DNA of 10,249 bases from contig CAYUEN010000048.1 of the NCBI GenBank assembly GCA_964443745.1, positions 1-10,249 on the forward strand, in the 5' to 3' direction. Positions 1-6,116 of the stretch are shown here, in pieces. This DNA is from CAYUEN01 sp964443745 (GTDB lineage: Bacteria > Campylobacterota > Campylobacteria > Campylobacterales > QNZT01). Numbering within the stretch: position 1 is the stretch's first letter; every line of letters starts with the position of its first letter. A program made the position numbers and the translations under genes. The notes beneath the pieces were generated by a model. That model made no database searches and was not told the DNA's origin. It saw only the letters and a program-made list of their open reading frames with translations.

Positions 1-111
1 CCTACTTCGTCTGTGCTGATACAGATATCAAATCTGTTATATTTTATGTATAGGAAAGCTTTTTTTAGTAAAATATTATGGTTCTATCCATAATAACAGA
101 AGGTATTTTTA
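1..111. other. Upstream region of the ATPase gene, with an inverted repeat
   Basis: No gene can be supported here. Short frames run in from the left edge and stop at 51-53 or 91-93, so the tail of an upstream gene is possible but unproven. An 8-bp perfect inverted repeat, TATTATGG at 74-81 and CCATAATA at 88-95 with a 6-nt loop, sits just before the ribosome binding site AGAAGG (98-103) of the ATPase gene. It could be an operator, an mRNA hairpin near the translation start, or chance in AT-rich DNA. A TATATT hexamer at 38-43 is a weak -10 candidate. Confidence 0.35.
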
Positions 112-1299
112 ATGATAAACCTTGAAGAATTAAGAAATTATCAGGCATTTTACCTGAAAACTTTAAGAACGGATTACAAAAGATATCTTTATCATGAAAT
201 AGATTTTACACAAAAACTCATTGGCATAGTAGGTGCCAGAGGTGTGGGAAAGACCACATTGATGCTTCAATATCTCAAAGAATCAAAAGTTGAATACAAT
301 AAAAAGCTATATGTCAACGGTGATGTAGTTGTAGACAATCTTTTTGAGATCGCTTATGAATTTTCGAAAGTGGGCGGGAAACTGCTCGTCGTCGATGAGA
401 TTCATAAAATAAAAGATTTTGAAACAGAGCTCAAAAAGATTTATGACATGCTGGAACTCAAAGTGATATTCAGTGGTAGTAGTGCTTTGCAGATAGACAA
501 TTCCAAAGGGGACCTGAGCAGAAGAGCACTACTTTATTTTATGAAAGGGCTTAGTTTCAGAGAGTTTCTGGAGCTAAAACTCGGCATTAAATTACCTGCG
601 TTTTTACTGGAAGCTCTCTTGAGCGATCATGTCAATATATCTTATGAACTCTTCGAACAGATCAAACCGTTTGAGTTTTGGAGTGAATATTTGCAGTATG
701 GATATTATCCTTTCTATTTTGAAGATCAGACACAATACCCCATAAGACTACGACAAACGATCAATACGGTAATAGAGGTCGATATTCCTTCCATTTTCCC
801 AATCGAATACGAGAAGATTGTCAATCTTAAAAAACTGGTCAAATTAGTATGCCTTTCAAAGCCGTTTAAAATAAACATAAAAGAGTTGGCAAACAAAATA
901 GGCACAAGCGATTACCAGACACTTTACAGATACCTGGACTATCTGGCAAAAGCAAAAATTTTGATGCTCCTTGGACAAAAAACCAGAGGAGACAATATCT
1001 TTACAAAACCTAAAAAACTCTATCTTGCAAATAGCAACCTGCATTATGCATATTGTCAAAATCAGGAGATAGGAACTGTCAGGGAGGTTTTTTTCGCCAG
1101 TATGTTCGATGCAGATAGACTTAGCTACACAAAAATCGGTGATTTTTTGGTAGAGGAAAAATATATATTCGAAATAGGAGGGAAAAATAAGAGCTTTCAA
1201 CAAATCAGGGATATCAAAAACGGTTATGTGGTTGCAGACGATATCGAAGTCGGCACAGGAGCGAAAATACCTTTATGGTTATTTGGATTTTTATACTAG
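112..1299 (+). CDS. ATP-binding protein, AAA_14/DUF4143-type
   Basis: A predicted cytoplasmic AAA-type ATPase of 395 residues, the usual size for this family. Walker A GARGVGKTT is at residues 41-49, Walker B LLVVDE at 91-96, and a sensor-like FSGSS at 120-124. The following DLSRRA (134-139) and LSFREF (147-152) are typical of the AAA_14/DUF4143 group. Residues 235-290 look like a winged-helix segment. The C-terminus carries GDFLVEEKY then FEIGGKNKS (343-361), resembling the degenerate PD-(D/E)XK nuclease-like end of DUF4143 proteins. The start is supported by AGAAGG eight bases before the ATG. These proteins are widespread, patchily distributed and of unknown function; roles in defence or mobile-element biology have been suggested but none can be assigned. 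It is much more AT-rich than the genes to its right and stands alone, which suggests horizontal acquisition. Confidence 0.88.
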   Translation: MINLEELRNYQAFYLKTLRTDYKRYLYHEIDFTQKLIGIVGARGVGKTTLMLQYLKESKVEYNKKLYVNGDVVVDNLFEIAYEFSKVGGKLLVVDEIHKIKDFETELKKIYDMLELKVIFSGSSALQIDNSKGDLSRRALLYFMKGLSFREFLELKLGIKLPAFLLEALLSDHVNISYELFEQIKPFEFWSEYLQYGYYPFYFEDQTQYPIRLRQTINTVIEVDIPSIFPIEYEKIVNLKKLVKLVCLSKPFKINIKELANKIGTSDYQTLYRYLDYLAKAKILMLLGQKTRGDNIFTKPKKLYLANSNLHYAYCQNQEIGTVREVFFASMFDADRLSYTKIGDFLVEEKYIFEIGGKNKSFQQIRDIKNGYVVADDIEVGTGAKIPLWLFGFLY

Positions 1300-1490
1300 G
1301 AGATATCTATTGTGGATAGAGTAAATGATAAGTGAGCCGGGTTGTCTTTAAGAGCACTCTTGAGTTTGATTTTTCCCGCATTTGGAGAGTAAAAAACAAA
1401 CATTGACCGCAGATCCTACTTTCGTACGGACGCATAGTGCAAAGATCACGATTTTTGGTATAATGTTTTTCAAAAGTATCAAGAGAGATC
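1300..1490. other. Intergenic region before the mntA-hepT pair
   Basis: No open frame of useful length. A small imperfect stem, AAGAG...CTCTT around 1350-1362, is too weak to call a terminator. The right end holds the promoter of the toxin-antitoxin pair. Confidence 0.5.
1459..1464 (+). promoter_or_regulatory. -10 box of the mntA-hepT promoter
   Basis: A perfect TATAAT lies 26 bases before the mntA ATG and follows a T-rich stretch (ATTTTTGG, 1451-1458). That layout fits the Campylobacterota sigma-70 promoter style, in which T-rich upstream DNA stands in for a -35 box. No convincing -35 is visible. A weak purine-rich ribosome site, AAGAGAG (1481-1487), sits between it and the start codon. Confidence 0.6.
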
Positions 1491-1925
1491 ATGGCTACGC
1501 TAATCGATAGAATCAAAGCTTTTTTCGCGCATAGCGACTATCCCTTCGTATTGCTGTTTGGCTCTTATAGCAGCGGCAACGCACACGAAATGAGCGATAT
1601 CGATATCGGCCTCTTTTATGAAAACGGAGTCGATTACAAAGATTTGGGATACCAGACGGCGATGCTGGAGGCGAAGATCGGCAAGAAAGTGGATATGATC
1701 GCTTTGAACGATATCTATAAAAAAGACCCGTTGTTCGGTTTTGAGATATTGCAAAACCATACCCCTCTGCTGGTACGGGACGAAGAGGCGTACGTGGCGT
1801 TTAAGACCTCATGTCAGCTCTATTATCTCGATCACAAACCGCTGATCGAAATGCAGGAGAGGGCTTTGGCCAAACGTATCGAAGAAGGCAAAATAGGGGA
1901 GCGGAATTTTGTTGCAGAGAGTTGA
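1491..1925 (+). CDS. mntA: MntA-type nucleotidyltransferase antitoxin (type VII TA)
   Basis: A 144-residue minimal nucleotidyltransferase (MNT). GSYSSG begins at G24-S25 and is followed, exactly ten residues after the serine, by D36-I-D38, giving the GSX10DXD motif of MntA antitoxins. D68 in KKVDMI is the expected third catalytic carboxylate. In characterised HEPN-MNT pairs, MntA transfers AMP groups from ATP to a tyrosine of the HepT ribonuclease and so inactivates it; all residues needed for that are present. The gene has its own TATAAT box, lies first in the pair, and its last 17 bases overlap hepT in another frame, which implies coupled translation. The ATG fits the family N-terminus, a helix leading into the FVLLFGS strand. 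It is distinct in sequence from the nucleotidyltransferase remnant further right. Confidence 0.93.
   Translation: MATLIDRIKAFFAHSDYPFVLLFGSYSSGNAHEMSDIDIGLFYENGVDYKDLGYQTAMLEAKIGKKVDMIALNDIYKKDPLFGFEILQNHTPLLVRDEEAYVAFKTSCQLYYLDHKPLIEMQERALAKRIEEGKIGERNFVAES
1895..1901 (+). promoter_or_regulatory. Ribosome binding site deciding the hepT TTG start
   Basis: AGGGGAG inside the end of mntA lies seven bases before TTG at 1909. It is the best Shine-Dalgarno match in this region and supports a TTG initiation codon. A second TTG follows directly at 1912, so initiation could be at either. Confidence 0.65.
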
Positions 1926-2304
1926 AAAGCTGGAGGAGAATATCACGTATCTTGGAAAACTGAAAGAGCGCTATTCCCTCGACGATATCAAATCGAACAA
2001 ATTGGATGAATGGTCTTTGCGTTACGGTGTTTTTGAGTCGATACAGATCGTCATCGATATCGCCTGCCATCTTTCGAGTAAGTACAATCTCGGTTCTGCA
2101 AAAAGCTATGTTTCGTGCATTGAAAATCTGTACAAACACGATTATATCGATAAAACATTGTCCGCGAGTTTGATCTCGGCCATCGGCCTGCGAAATCTTT
2201 TGATTCATGAATATGTCAAAATCGACATCGAGCAGTTGTACCGCTTTTTGGAATATACCGAGGATTTTTCGCGCTTTATCACCGCCGTCAAACCCTATCT
2301 GTAA
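1909..2304 (+). CDS. hepT: HepT-type HEPN ribonuclease toxin (type VII TA)
   Basis: A 131-residue, mainly helical HEPN protein (DUF86 family). R95, H100 and Y102 in RNLLIHEY form the RX4HXY motif of active HepT toxins. In studied pairs the Arg and His form the RNase active site at a dimer interface and the Tyr is AMPylated by MntA, so this copy appears catalytically intact and also modifiable. The length matches the family. The start is a TTG placed by the AGGGGAG site at 1895-1901, giving a 17-bp overlap with mntA. A rare start codon plus overlap would keep toxin output below antitoxin output (inference). The preferred RNA target cannot be read from the sequence. No strong terminator follows; a T-rich stretch near 2321-2328 has only a poor stem. 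Confidence 0.93.
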   Translation: MLQRVEKLEENITYLGKLKERYSLDDIKSNKLDEWSLRYGVFESIQIVIDIACHLSSKYNLGSAKSYVSCIENLYKHDYIDKTLSASLISAIGLRNLLIHEYVKIDIEQLYRFLEYTEDFSRFITAVKPYL

Positions 2305-2482
2305 ACTCTTGAATACTTATATTTTTTGTATACTCTTCGATGGCTGAGATAGAATCATATATCTTATTTTTATATTTGCAAATCCTGGCTGAGGCGTAGC
2401 GAAGCGAGACTGTATAAAAGATACACAAAAAAGAAAATGGTGTGTTATAATATACTGAAACAACGATGATGAAAGGATCGAT
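2305..2482. other. Intergenic region with short GC-rich direct repeats
   Basis: AT-rich DNA with no supported gene. TGGCTGAG occurs twice, at 2341-2348 and 2386-2393, and the second copy runs into a GC-rich patch with AGCGA repeated back to back (about 2398-2408). This may be a scar of rearrangement next to the gene remnant that follows. A promoter lies at its right end. Confidence 0.4.
2446..2451 (+). promoter_or_regulatory. Candidate -10 box before the nucleotidyltransferase remnant
   Basis: A perfect TATAAT preceded by AT-rich DNA, 32 bases before the small frame at 2483. It could drive both the small frame and the metallophosphoesterase gene that follows it directly. No clear -35 is seen. 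Confidence 0.45.
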
Positions 2483-2650
2483 TTGACTTTGCCGGCGCCC
2501 ACCAGGCTAAGTAAAGATGAAATCGAAAAAATCGATTTTTTAGTCAAACTTGATTTCTATCTTGGCGAAAGAAAAATCGATGTGATAGTCGCAAAAGATG
2601 CAACTCGTTTGATCGAGCGCGAAGCACTGGAAAAAGGAGTGGAACTTTAA
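2483..2650 (+). pseudogene. C-terminal remnant of an MNT-family nucleotidyltransferase
   Basis: A 55-codon frame starting at TTG, with AAGGA (2473-2477) five bases upstream. Its translation resembles the last third of MNT nucleotidyltransferases: a helix (about residues 12-28), then the ERKIDVIV strand with an Asp (D33) where the family has its third catalytic carboxylate, then an ending of the form IEREALEKGVEL. The N-terminal GSxxxG and DxD catalytic part is absent. In the same frame a TGA lies at 2456-2458, and the other forward frames upstream show no such motif. The likely reading is a deletion remnant of a second nucleotidyltransferase, of a subfamily different from the MntA at 1491. 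A short expressed protein remains possible because promoter, ribosome site and frame are all in order. It ends just before the start of the phosphoesterase gene. Family assignment is by eye. Confidence 0.55.
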
Positions 2651-2655
2651 AGGAG
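2649..2655 (+). promoter_or_regulatory. Ribosome binding site abutting the phosphoesterase ATG
   Basis: AAAGGAG touches the ATG at 2656 with no spacer, which is unusually close. A second AAAGGAG at 2633-2639 is 16 bases away, which is too far. Upstream in this frame I see no alternative start with a fitting signal peptide, so the ATG at 2656 is kept, but initiation may be weak or coupled to the small frame that ends at 2650. Confidence 0.5.
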
Positions 2656-4077
2656 ATGTTTTTTAAAAAATCCTCACTCTTTTTGCGCCTGATTTTCTGG
2701 ATGCTGCTGGCGGCCGGCTGCGAAAAGGGCCACTATCTTCCCAAGCCCGTCCATGCTCCCGACAACGATACAAACACCATATCTCAGAGTGCGCAAGAGA
2801 CTCCATGCGATGTGGATATTTCGGATCTCGTGACGGATACGGGCGTGGCCGACAAATACCGCCTCGTATGGAACGATACCCCCGCGACGACGATGACCGT
2901 AGGGTGGAATCAGCTCGTTGACGGAACGACGCTGCTGTTCGCGGATGCGAATGAAGGATGCTGGCGAAGGCTCGCACCCGATCGCAACGACTCCTATCTC
3001 GGGATGGAGAGCAGATTCGTCCGCCTAAAGGGGCTCAAGCCCGACTCTCGTTATGATTTTCGTATCTGTGCGCAAAATCGCTGTTCTCCGAAGATGTGGT
3101 TCAAAACCGCCCCGCAGGAAAAAAAGCCGTTTGTCTTCATATCGGGCGGGGATTCGAGGTCGATCCCCGAAGGGCGGCTGAGAGGAAACAGGCTTGTCGC
3201 CGCGATCAGGCCGCTTTTCGTGCTGCATGGGGGAGATTTTACCGCCAGAGGCACCGCCGACGAGTGGGCGCGGTGGCTGGACGAGTGGCAGCAGACCAAA
3301 AGCTCCGACGGTAGAGTCTATCCCATCGTCCCTACCCACGGCAATCACGAAAACGCGGACAGGCGGATGCTCTATCATATCTTCGACATCAAAAACCCGG
3401 ACGCCTACTATACGCTGAAGATAGGCGAGGGGTATGCGACGTTTTGGGTGCTCAATACCGAGCTGGAGCCGGGTGTGGGGTATGGTGATTTTCGCTCTCA
3501 AGACGGGCGGCTTTGGGAGATGCAGAGCGATTGGCTGAAAGAGACGCTGGATTCGGATCGCTCCCGCTGGCAAATCGTCTCCTACCACAGGCCGATTAGA
3601 CCCCATAGAAGATCCAAACCGGAAGGTGAGGGGCGCTATGAAAAGTGGGCGGGGATCTTCTACAGGTACGGGGTGGATCTGGCGATAGAATCGGATTCGC
3701 ACGTGGTGAAATACACCCTTCCCATTCGGCCGGACGGGGAGGGAGCGGAAGGCTTTGGCGTGGATTACGAAAGAGGGACGGTCTACATAGGCGAAGGGAG
3801 TTGGGGCGCTCCCACGAGGGAAAACGACGACGACAAACCATGGACGCTGCAAAGCGGAAGTTTCTGGCAATTTAAAGTGATCACGGTGGATACGGAAGCG
3901 ATCCGGATCCGCACGGTGAAATTCGGTAGCGAGGCCGAGCCCTACGACACCGCGCGTGTCACGCCGCTCACTTGGGCCGATCGCGAGCGCGATCCCTACG
4001 CTCTGCCCGCGGGCCTGGATCTTTGGCGTACACCCGCTGGAAACGTCTATCGCATTCCTCTGCAGCGGCGATTTTAG
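2656..4077 (+). CDS. Lipoprotein metallophosphoesterase, purple acid phosphatase-like
   Basis: A 473-residue predicted exported lipoprotein. A KK-plus-hydrophobic signal peptide ends in LLAAGC with the lipidation cysteine at C22. Residues about 66-153 look like the fibronectin-type N-terminal domain of purple acid phosphatases, ending LKPDSRYDF...FKTAP. The calcineurin-like metallophosphoesterase domain follows: GGDSR (D166), HGGD (D194), GNHE (N230-H231), SYHRP (H311) and ESDSHV (D347, H349). The last is normally GHxH, so the first His is replaced by Asp while the second is kept. Such enzymes hydrolyse phosphate esters at a two-metal centre; the substrate is unknown, with phosphate scavenging at the envelope a reasonable guess. 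The gene is far richer in GC than its neighbours, hinting at transfer. No functional link to the efflux genes downstream is seen. Confidence 0.85.
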   Translation: MFFKKSSLFLRLIFWMLLAAGCEKGHYLPKPVHAPDNDTNTISQSAQETPCDVDISDLVTDTGVADKYRLVWNDTPATTMTVGWNQLVDGTTLLFADANEGCWRRLAPDRNDSYLGMESRFVRLKGLKPDSRYDFRICAQNRCSPKMWFKTAPQEKKPFVFISGGDSRSIPEGRLRGNRLVAAIRPLFVLHGGDFTARGTADEWARWLDEWQQTKSSDGRVYPIVPTHGNHENADRRMLYHIFDIKNPDAYYTLKIGEGYATFWVLNTELEPGVGYGDFRSQDGRLWEMQSDWLKETLDSDRSRWQIVSYHRPIRPHRRSKPEGEGRYEKWAGIFYRYGVDLAIESDSHVVKYTLPIRPDGEGAEGFGVDYERGTVYIGEGSWGAPTRENDDDKPWTLQSGSFWQFKVITVDTEAIRIRTVKFGSEAEPYDTARVTPLTWADRERDPYALPAGLDLWRTPAGNVYRIPLQRRF

Positions 4078-4211
4078 GCAAAAAGCGAAACGTCCTTTCA
4101 AACGGCCAATCAGCTTGATTTCATCGCGGTTCTTTAGATCTACAGCCCTTTACAGTATAAGGAAAAATTTTATTAAGCAACAATTAATACATAAGAATAT
4201 ATAATACATTT
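4078..4211. promoter_or_regulatory. Leader region of the efflux operon with candidate promoters
   Basis: Composition falls sharply from GC-rich to very AT-rich at about 4140. Two -10-like hexamers are visible: TATAAG at 4156-4161, and a perfect TATAAT at 4200-4205 that is only six bases from the ATG at 4212 and would give a nearly leaderless transcript. No good Shine-Dalgarno site precedes that ATG. I see no clear terminator for the phosphoesterase gene and no recognisable metal-regulator operator. Confidence 0.35.
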
Positions 4212-4523
4212 ATGAAAAAAACGGTTTTGTCTTTTTTGCTGGGTGTATTTGTTTTTGTCGCCTTGCATGATTATGTTATCGGGTATATCGACGAAAGTAC
4301 ACAGATGGAACTGTTGATCATCGACAGCCAAAGAGTTTCCGCCGATACGGTTTGCAGCTCTTCTCTCGCTCATTACAATCTACATGAAATACTCGACAGT
4401 TGTCGGATCGTTTTTGATACGATTGCGGGCCTTTTGACTAAAAGGCGAGATGAAATCGTTTATCTTGCGACAGTGACAGACAACTACATACCAAGAAGCC
4501 TTTACCGTCCTCCCATCGCATAA
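4212..4523 (+). CDS. Small exported or membrane-anchored protein with Cys/His pattern
   Basis: A 103-residue protein of a family I do not recognise. MKKTV followed by a hydrophobic stretch (residues 5-18) is a signal peptide or single membrane anchor, putting the rest in the periplasm. Residues 48-64 hold C48, H54, H58 and C64, spaced C-x5-H-x3-H-x5-C, a symmetric set of metal-ligand-capable residues with an i,i+4 His pair that would face one side of a helix. H19 and D20 follow the hydrophobic segment. It precedes the metal-efflux genes on the same strand, 55 bases before the next gene, so a periplasmic metal-binding or sensing role is plausible but inferred. It lacks a good ribosome site; the ATG is chosen because it gives a proper signal sequence. 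Confidence 0.65.
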   Translation: MKKTVLSFLLGVFVFVALHDYVIGYIDESTQMELLIIDSQRVSADTVCSSSLAHYNLHEILDSCRIVFDTIAGLLTKRRDEIVYLATVTDNYIPRSLYRPPIA

Positions 4524-4578
4524 TCCTCTTTTTATCCAAAACTACATTCCAAAATTTTCTATGAAAAGGTAATACATT

Positions 4579-4926
4579 ATGAAAAAAATATTTATGCTGT
4601 GGCTATTGGGGTTGACGATTTTATCAGCTGAAAAATCATCTTTGAAAATATCCGACCAGGAGTGTCTTAGAGCAAGATACGGCCATATTCCCGGGGGAAC
4701 GATGCATTCCAGAAAAGTTCTGGGGAAGCGCCTGCTGCAAAAGAGCGAAAAACAGACGGGTCGCACGAGAAAAGAGACCCTCGCGATACTTCGAAAAAAA
4801 TATCCCGAGTTGAACATAACGCACATCGACTTCATTATCAGGAATTGTTACGGCTACTACCGTTTCGAAAGGGATTATTTCGATCCTCTTACGCTGGAGC
4901 GCATCTCAAGAGGAGAAAAACGATGA
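4579..4926 (+). CDS. Small basic exported protein encoded in the efflux operon
   Basis: A 115-residue protein of a family I do not recognise. A cleavable signal peptide is clear, MKKIFMLWLLGLTILSA, with cleavage likely after A17, leaving about 98 residues in the periplasm. The mature part is rich in Lys and Arg, with C29 and C90 able to form a disulfide, H36, H43 and H82, and a Tyr-rich segment at 91-100. AAAAGG (4564-4569) lies nine bases before the ATG. Its stop overlaps the start of the TolC-family gene by four bases (ATGA at 4923-4926), so the two are translationally coupled. That linkage argues for a role with the pump, perhaps as an accessory or metal-binding factor, but no activity can be named. 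Confidence 0.78.
   Translation: MKKIFMLWLLGLTILSAEKSSLKISDQECLRARYGHIPGGTMHSRKVLGKRLLQKSEKQTGRTRKETLAILRKKYPELNITHIDFIIRNCYGYYRFERDYFDPLTLERISRGEKR
4908..4915 (+). promoter_or_regulatory. Ribosome binding site setting the outer-membrane channel start
   Basis: AAGAGGAG lies seven bases before the ATG at 4923. The frame stays open upstream to a TTG at 4845, but only the ATG has this site and yields a signal peptide at the N-terminus. Confidence 0.8.
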
Positions 4927-6113
4927 AACTCCTTTTGGTAGTGTTGCTATCGTTTTCGTTCGTATATGCGGAAAATCTTACCTTGCGAAATATTATTACG
5001 TATGTCAGGGTCCACCATCCGAACTACAAAGCGATGGAAGAGGAGAGTCTGGCGCTTGGTGCCAAAATACGGGCCGAAAACGCCAGAGAGCTTTCCACGC
5101 TCTCTTTCAACGGAGCCAACGCCGATCCCAATAACGGCGATAGCGCTTTTGAATATGGTGTCGGCGTATCGACGATTGTCGATTTGGCGAACGTTCGGGG
5201 ATTGAATCTTGCAAGTGCGGACCTCCAAAACGAAGCGACGCTTTTGCTCAAACAAAGAGAGTTGTTCGCTTTTGGAAACGGTCTGAGAGAACTCTATCAT
5301 CAAAGTTGTCTGGACAAAGAGAAGCTTCTGGTCTTGCAAAGTACGTTGGAAGCTTTCAACCGGCTCTATGCCAAAAAGGAAAAAGCCTACAAATACCAAG
5401 AGATTTCCAAAAAAGAGCTGTTGCAGTTGCGGTTGGAAAAGAAGCTTTTGGAGCAAAAAGTCCGTTCGCAAACGAGGGAGTACGAAATCTCCAGGGAGGC
5501 GTTGTTGAATCTGACCGCAATGCCTCATGTCGGTGAGAGCGAGTTGGTGTGTCGTGATCTTTATCCCATCGTCGAGAGAGTGAATATGGAAAACAAACCT
5601 TTTCTCTTGACCGCTCTGGCATTCGAAAAACGGATGCGAAGTTTGGATAGAAAGAAAGAGCGTTTTCGTAGAGGGTTGGAGCCGATCGAACTTTCGTTGG
5701 GATATGACAACGAGATCGATACCAAGCGTATCGGTGCCGGTTTTTCGGTCCCTTTGGGGTTTACTTCCGAAAGAAACGAACAGAGTCGTATTTATCTGCT
5801 TCATGAAAAAGAGATGCGGAAATTACGACACCATGCATGGTTGTTGAACCAAAACTCGAAACTCAGAAAAATAGAAGCCCAATTGCAAAACGACTACCAT
5901 AGAATCGAGGCGTTGCGCGAAAACATCGAAACATATCGAAAAGAGCTGATGCCGTTGGTGGAGAAGAGTTTTCAGATGGGAGAGAGTTCGGTCATCGAAT
6001 ATATTTTGGCGAGACAAAAATTGCTCACTATCTCGTCGGAGTTGATCGAAACGAAAAAACGCTATTACAGTGAGCTTTTTACGTTGTATACATTGATAGA
6101 GACGGAGAAATAG
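4923..6113 (+). CDS. TolC-family outer membrane efflux protein (CusC/CzcC-like role)
   Basis: A 396-residue outer membrane channel subunit of a tripartite efflux pump. The signal peptide MKLLLVVLLSFSFVYA is cleaved after A16; there is no lipobox, so it is not a lipoprotein as many CusC-type channels are. The mature part starts with LTLRNIITYVRVHHPNYKAM, the usual OEP opening of a helix followed by NP-type residues. Long charged helices (about 100-200 and 290-385) are the coiled-coil barrel, and short strands with alternating residues near 75-85 and 255-280 fit the beta-barrel. FQMGESSVIEYILARQKL (350-367) is a typical OEP repeat ending. At 396 residues it is a little short for the family. It overlaps the upstream gene by four bases and is three bases from the adaptor gene. 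Confidence 0.9.
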   Translation: MKLLLVVLLSFSFVYAENLTLRNIITYVRVHHPNYKAMEEESLALGAKIRAENARELSTLSFNGANADPNNGDSAFEYGVGVSTIVDLANVRGLNLASADLQNEATLLLKQRELFAFGNGLRELYHQSCLDKEKLLVLQSTLEAFNRLYAKKEKAYKYQEISKKELLQLRLEKKLLEQKVRSQTREYEISREALLNLTAMPHVGESELVCRDLYPIVERVNMENKPFLLTALAFEKRMRSLDRKKERFRRGLEPIELSLGYDNEIDTKRIGAGFSVPLGFTSERNEQSRIYLLHEKEMRKLRHHAWLLNQNSKLRKIEAQLQNDYHRIEALRENIETYRKELMPLVEKSFQMGESSVIEYILARQKLLTISSELIETKKRYYSELFTLYTLIETEK

Positions 6114-6116
6114 AAA

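Noticed and set aside
1412..1440. Similarity of CCTACTTTCGTACGGACG to the first bases of the window (CCTACTTCGTCTGTGCTG), suggesting repeats flanking the ATPase
   Set aside because: Only about ten bases match well before the similarity decays; too short to claim flanking repeats of a mobile element.
2305..2335. Possible terminator after hepT (GAATAC / GTATAC around a T-run)
   Set aside because: The stem is short with a mismatch, AT-rich, and the T-run lies in the loop rather than after the stem.
2340..2399. A 19-codon frame starting with ATG after hepT
   Set aside because: Very short, no ribosome site and no recognisable similarity.
3025..4101. Minus-strand open frame of 358 codons across the phosphoesterase gene
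   Set aside because: Antisense shadow favoured by high GC; the plus-strand frame has all metallophosphoesterase motifs and a lipoprotein signal.
4845..4922. N-terminal extension of the TolC-family protein from an upstream TTG
   Set aside because: The extension overlaps the end of the preceding gene and would bury the signal peptide; the ATG at 4923 has a strong ribosome site.
4947..5804. Minus-strand open frame of 285 codons across the outer membrane channel gene
   Set aside because: Low-complexity Gln/Phe/Leu-rich shadow of the helical TolC-family protein; no motif, no ribosome site.
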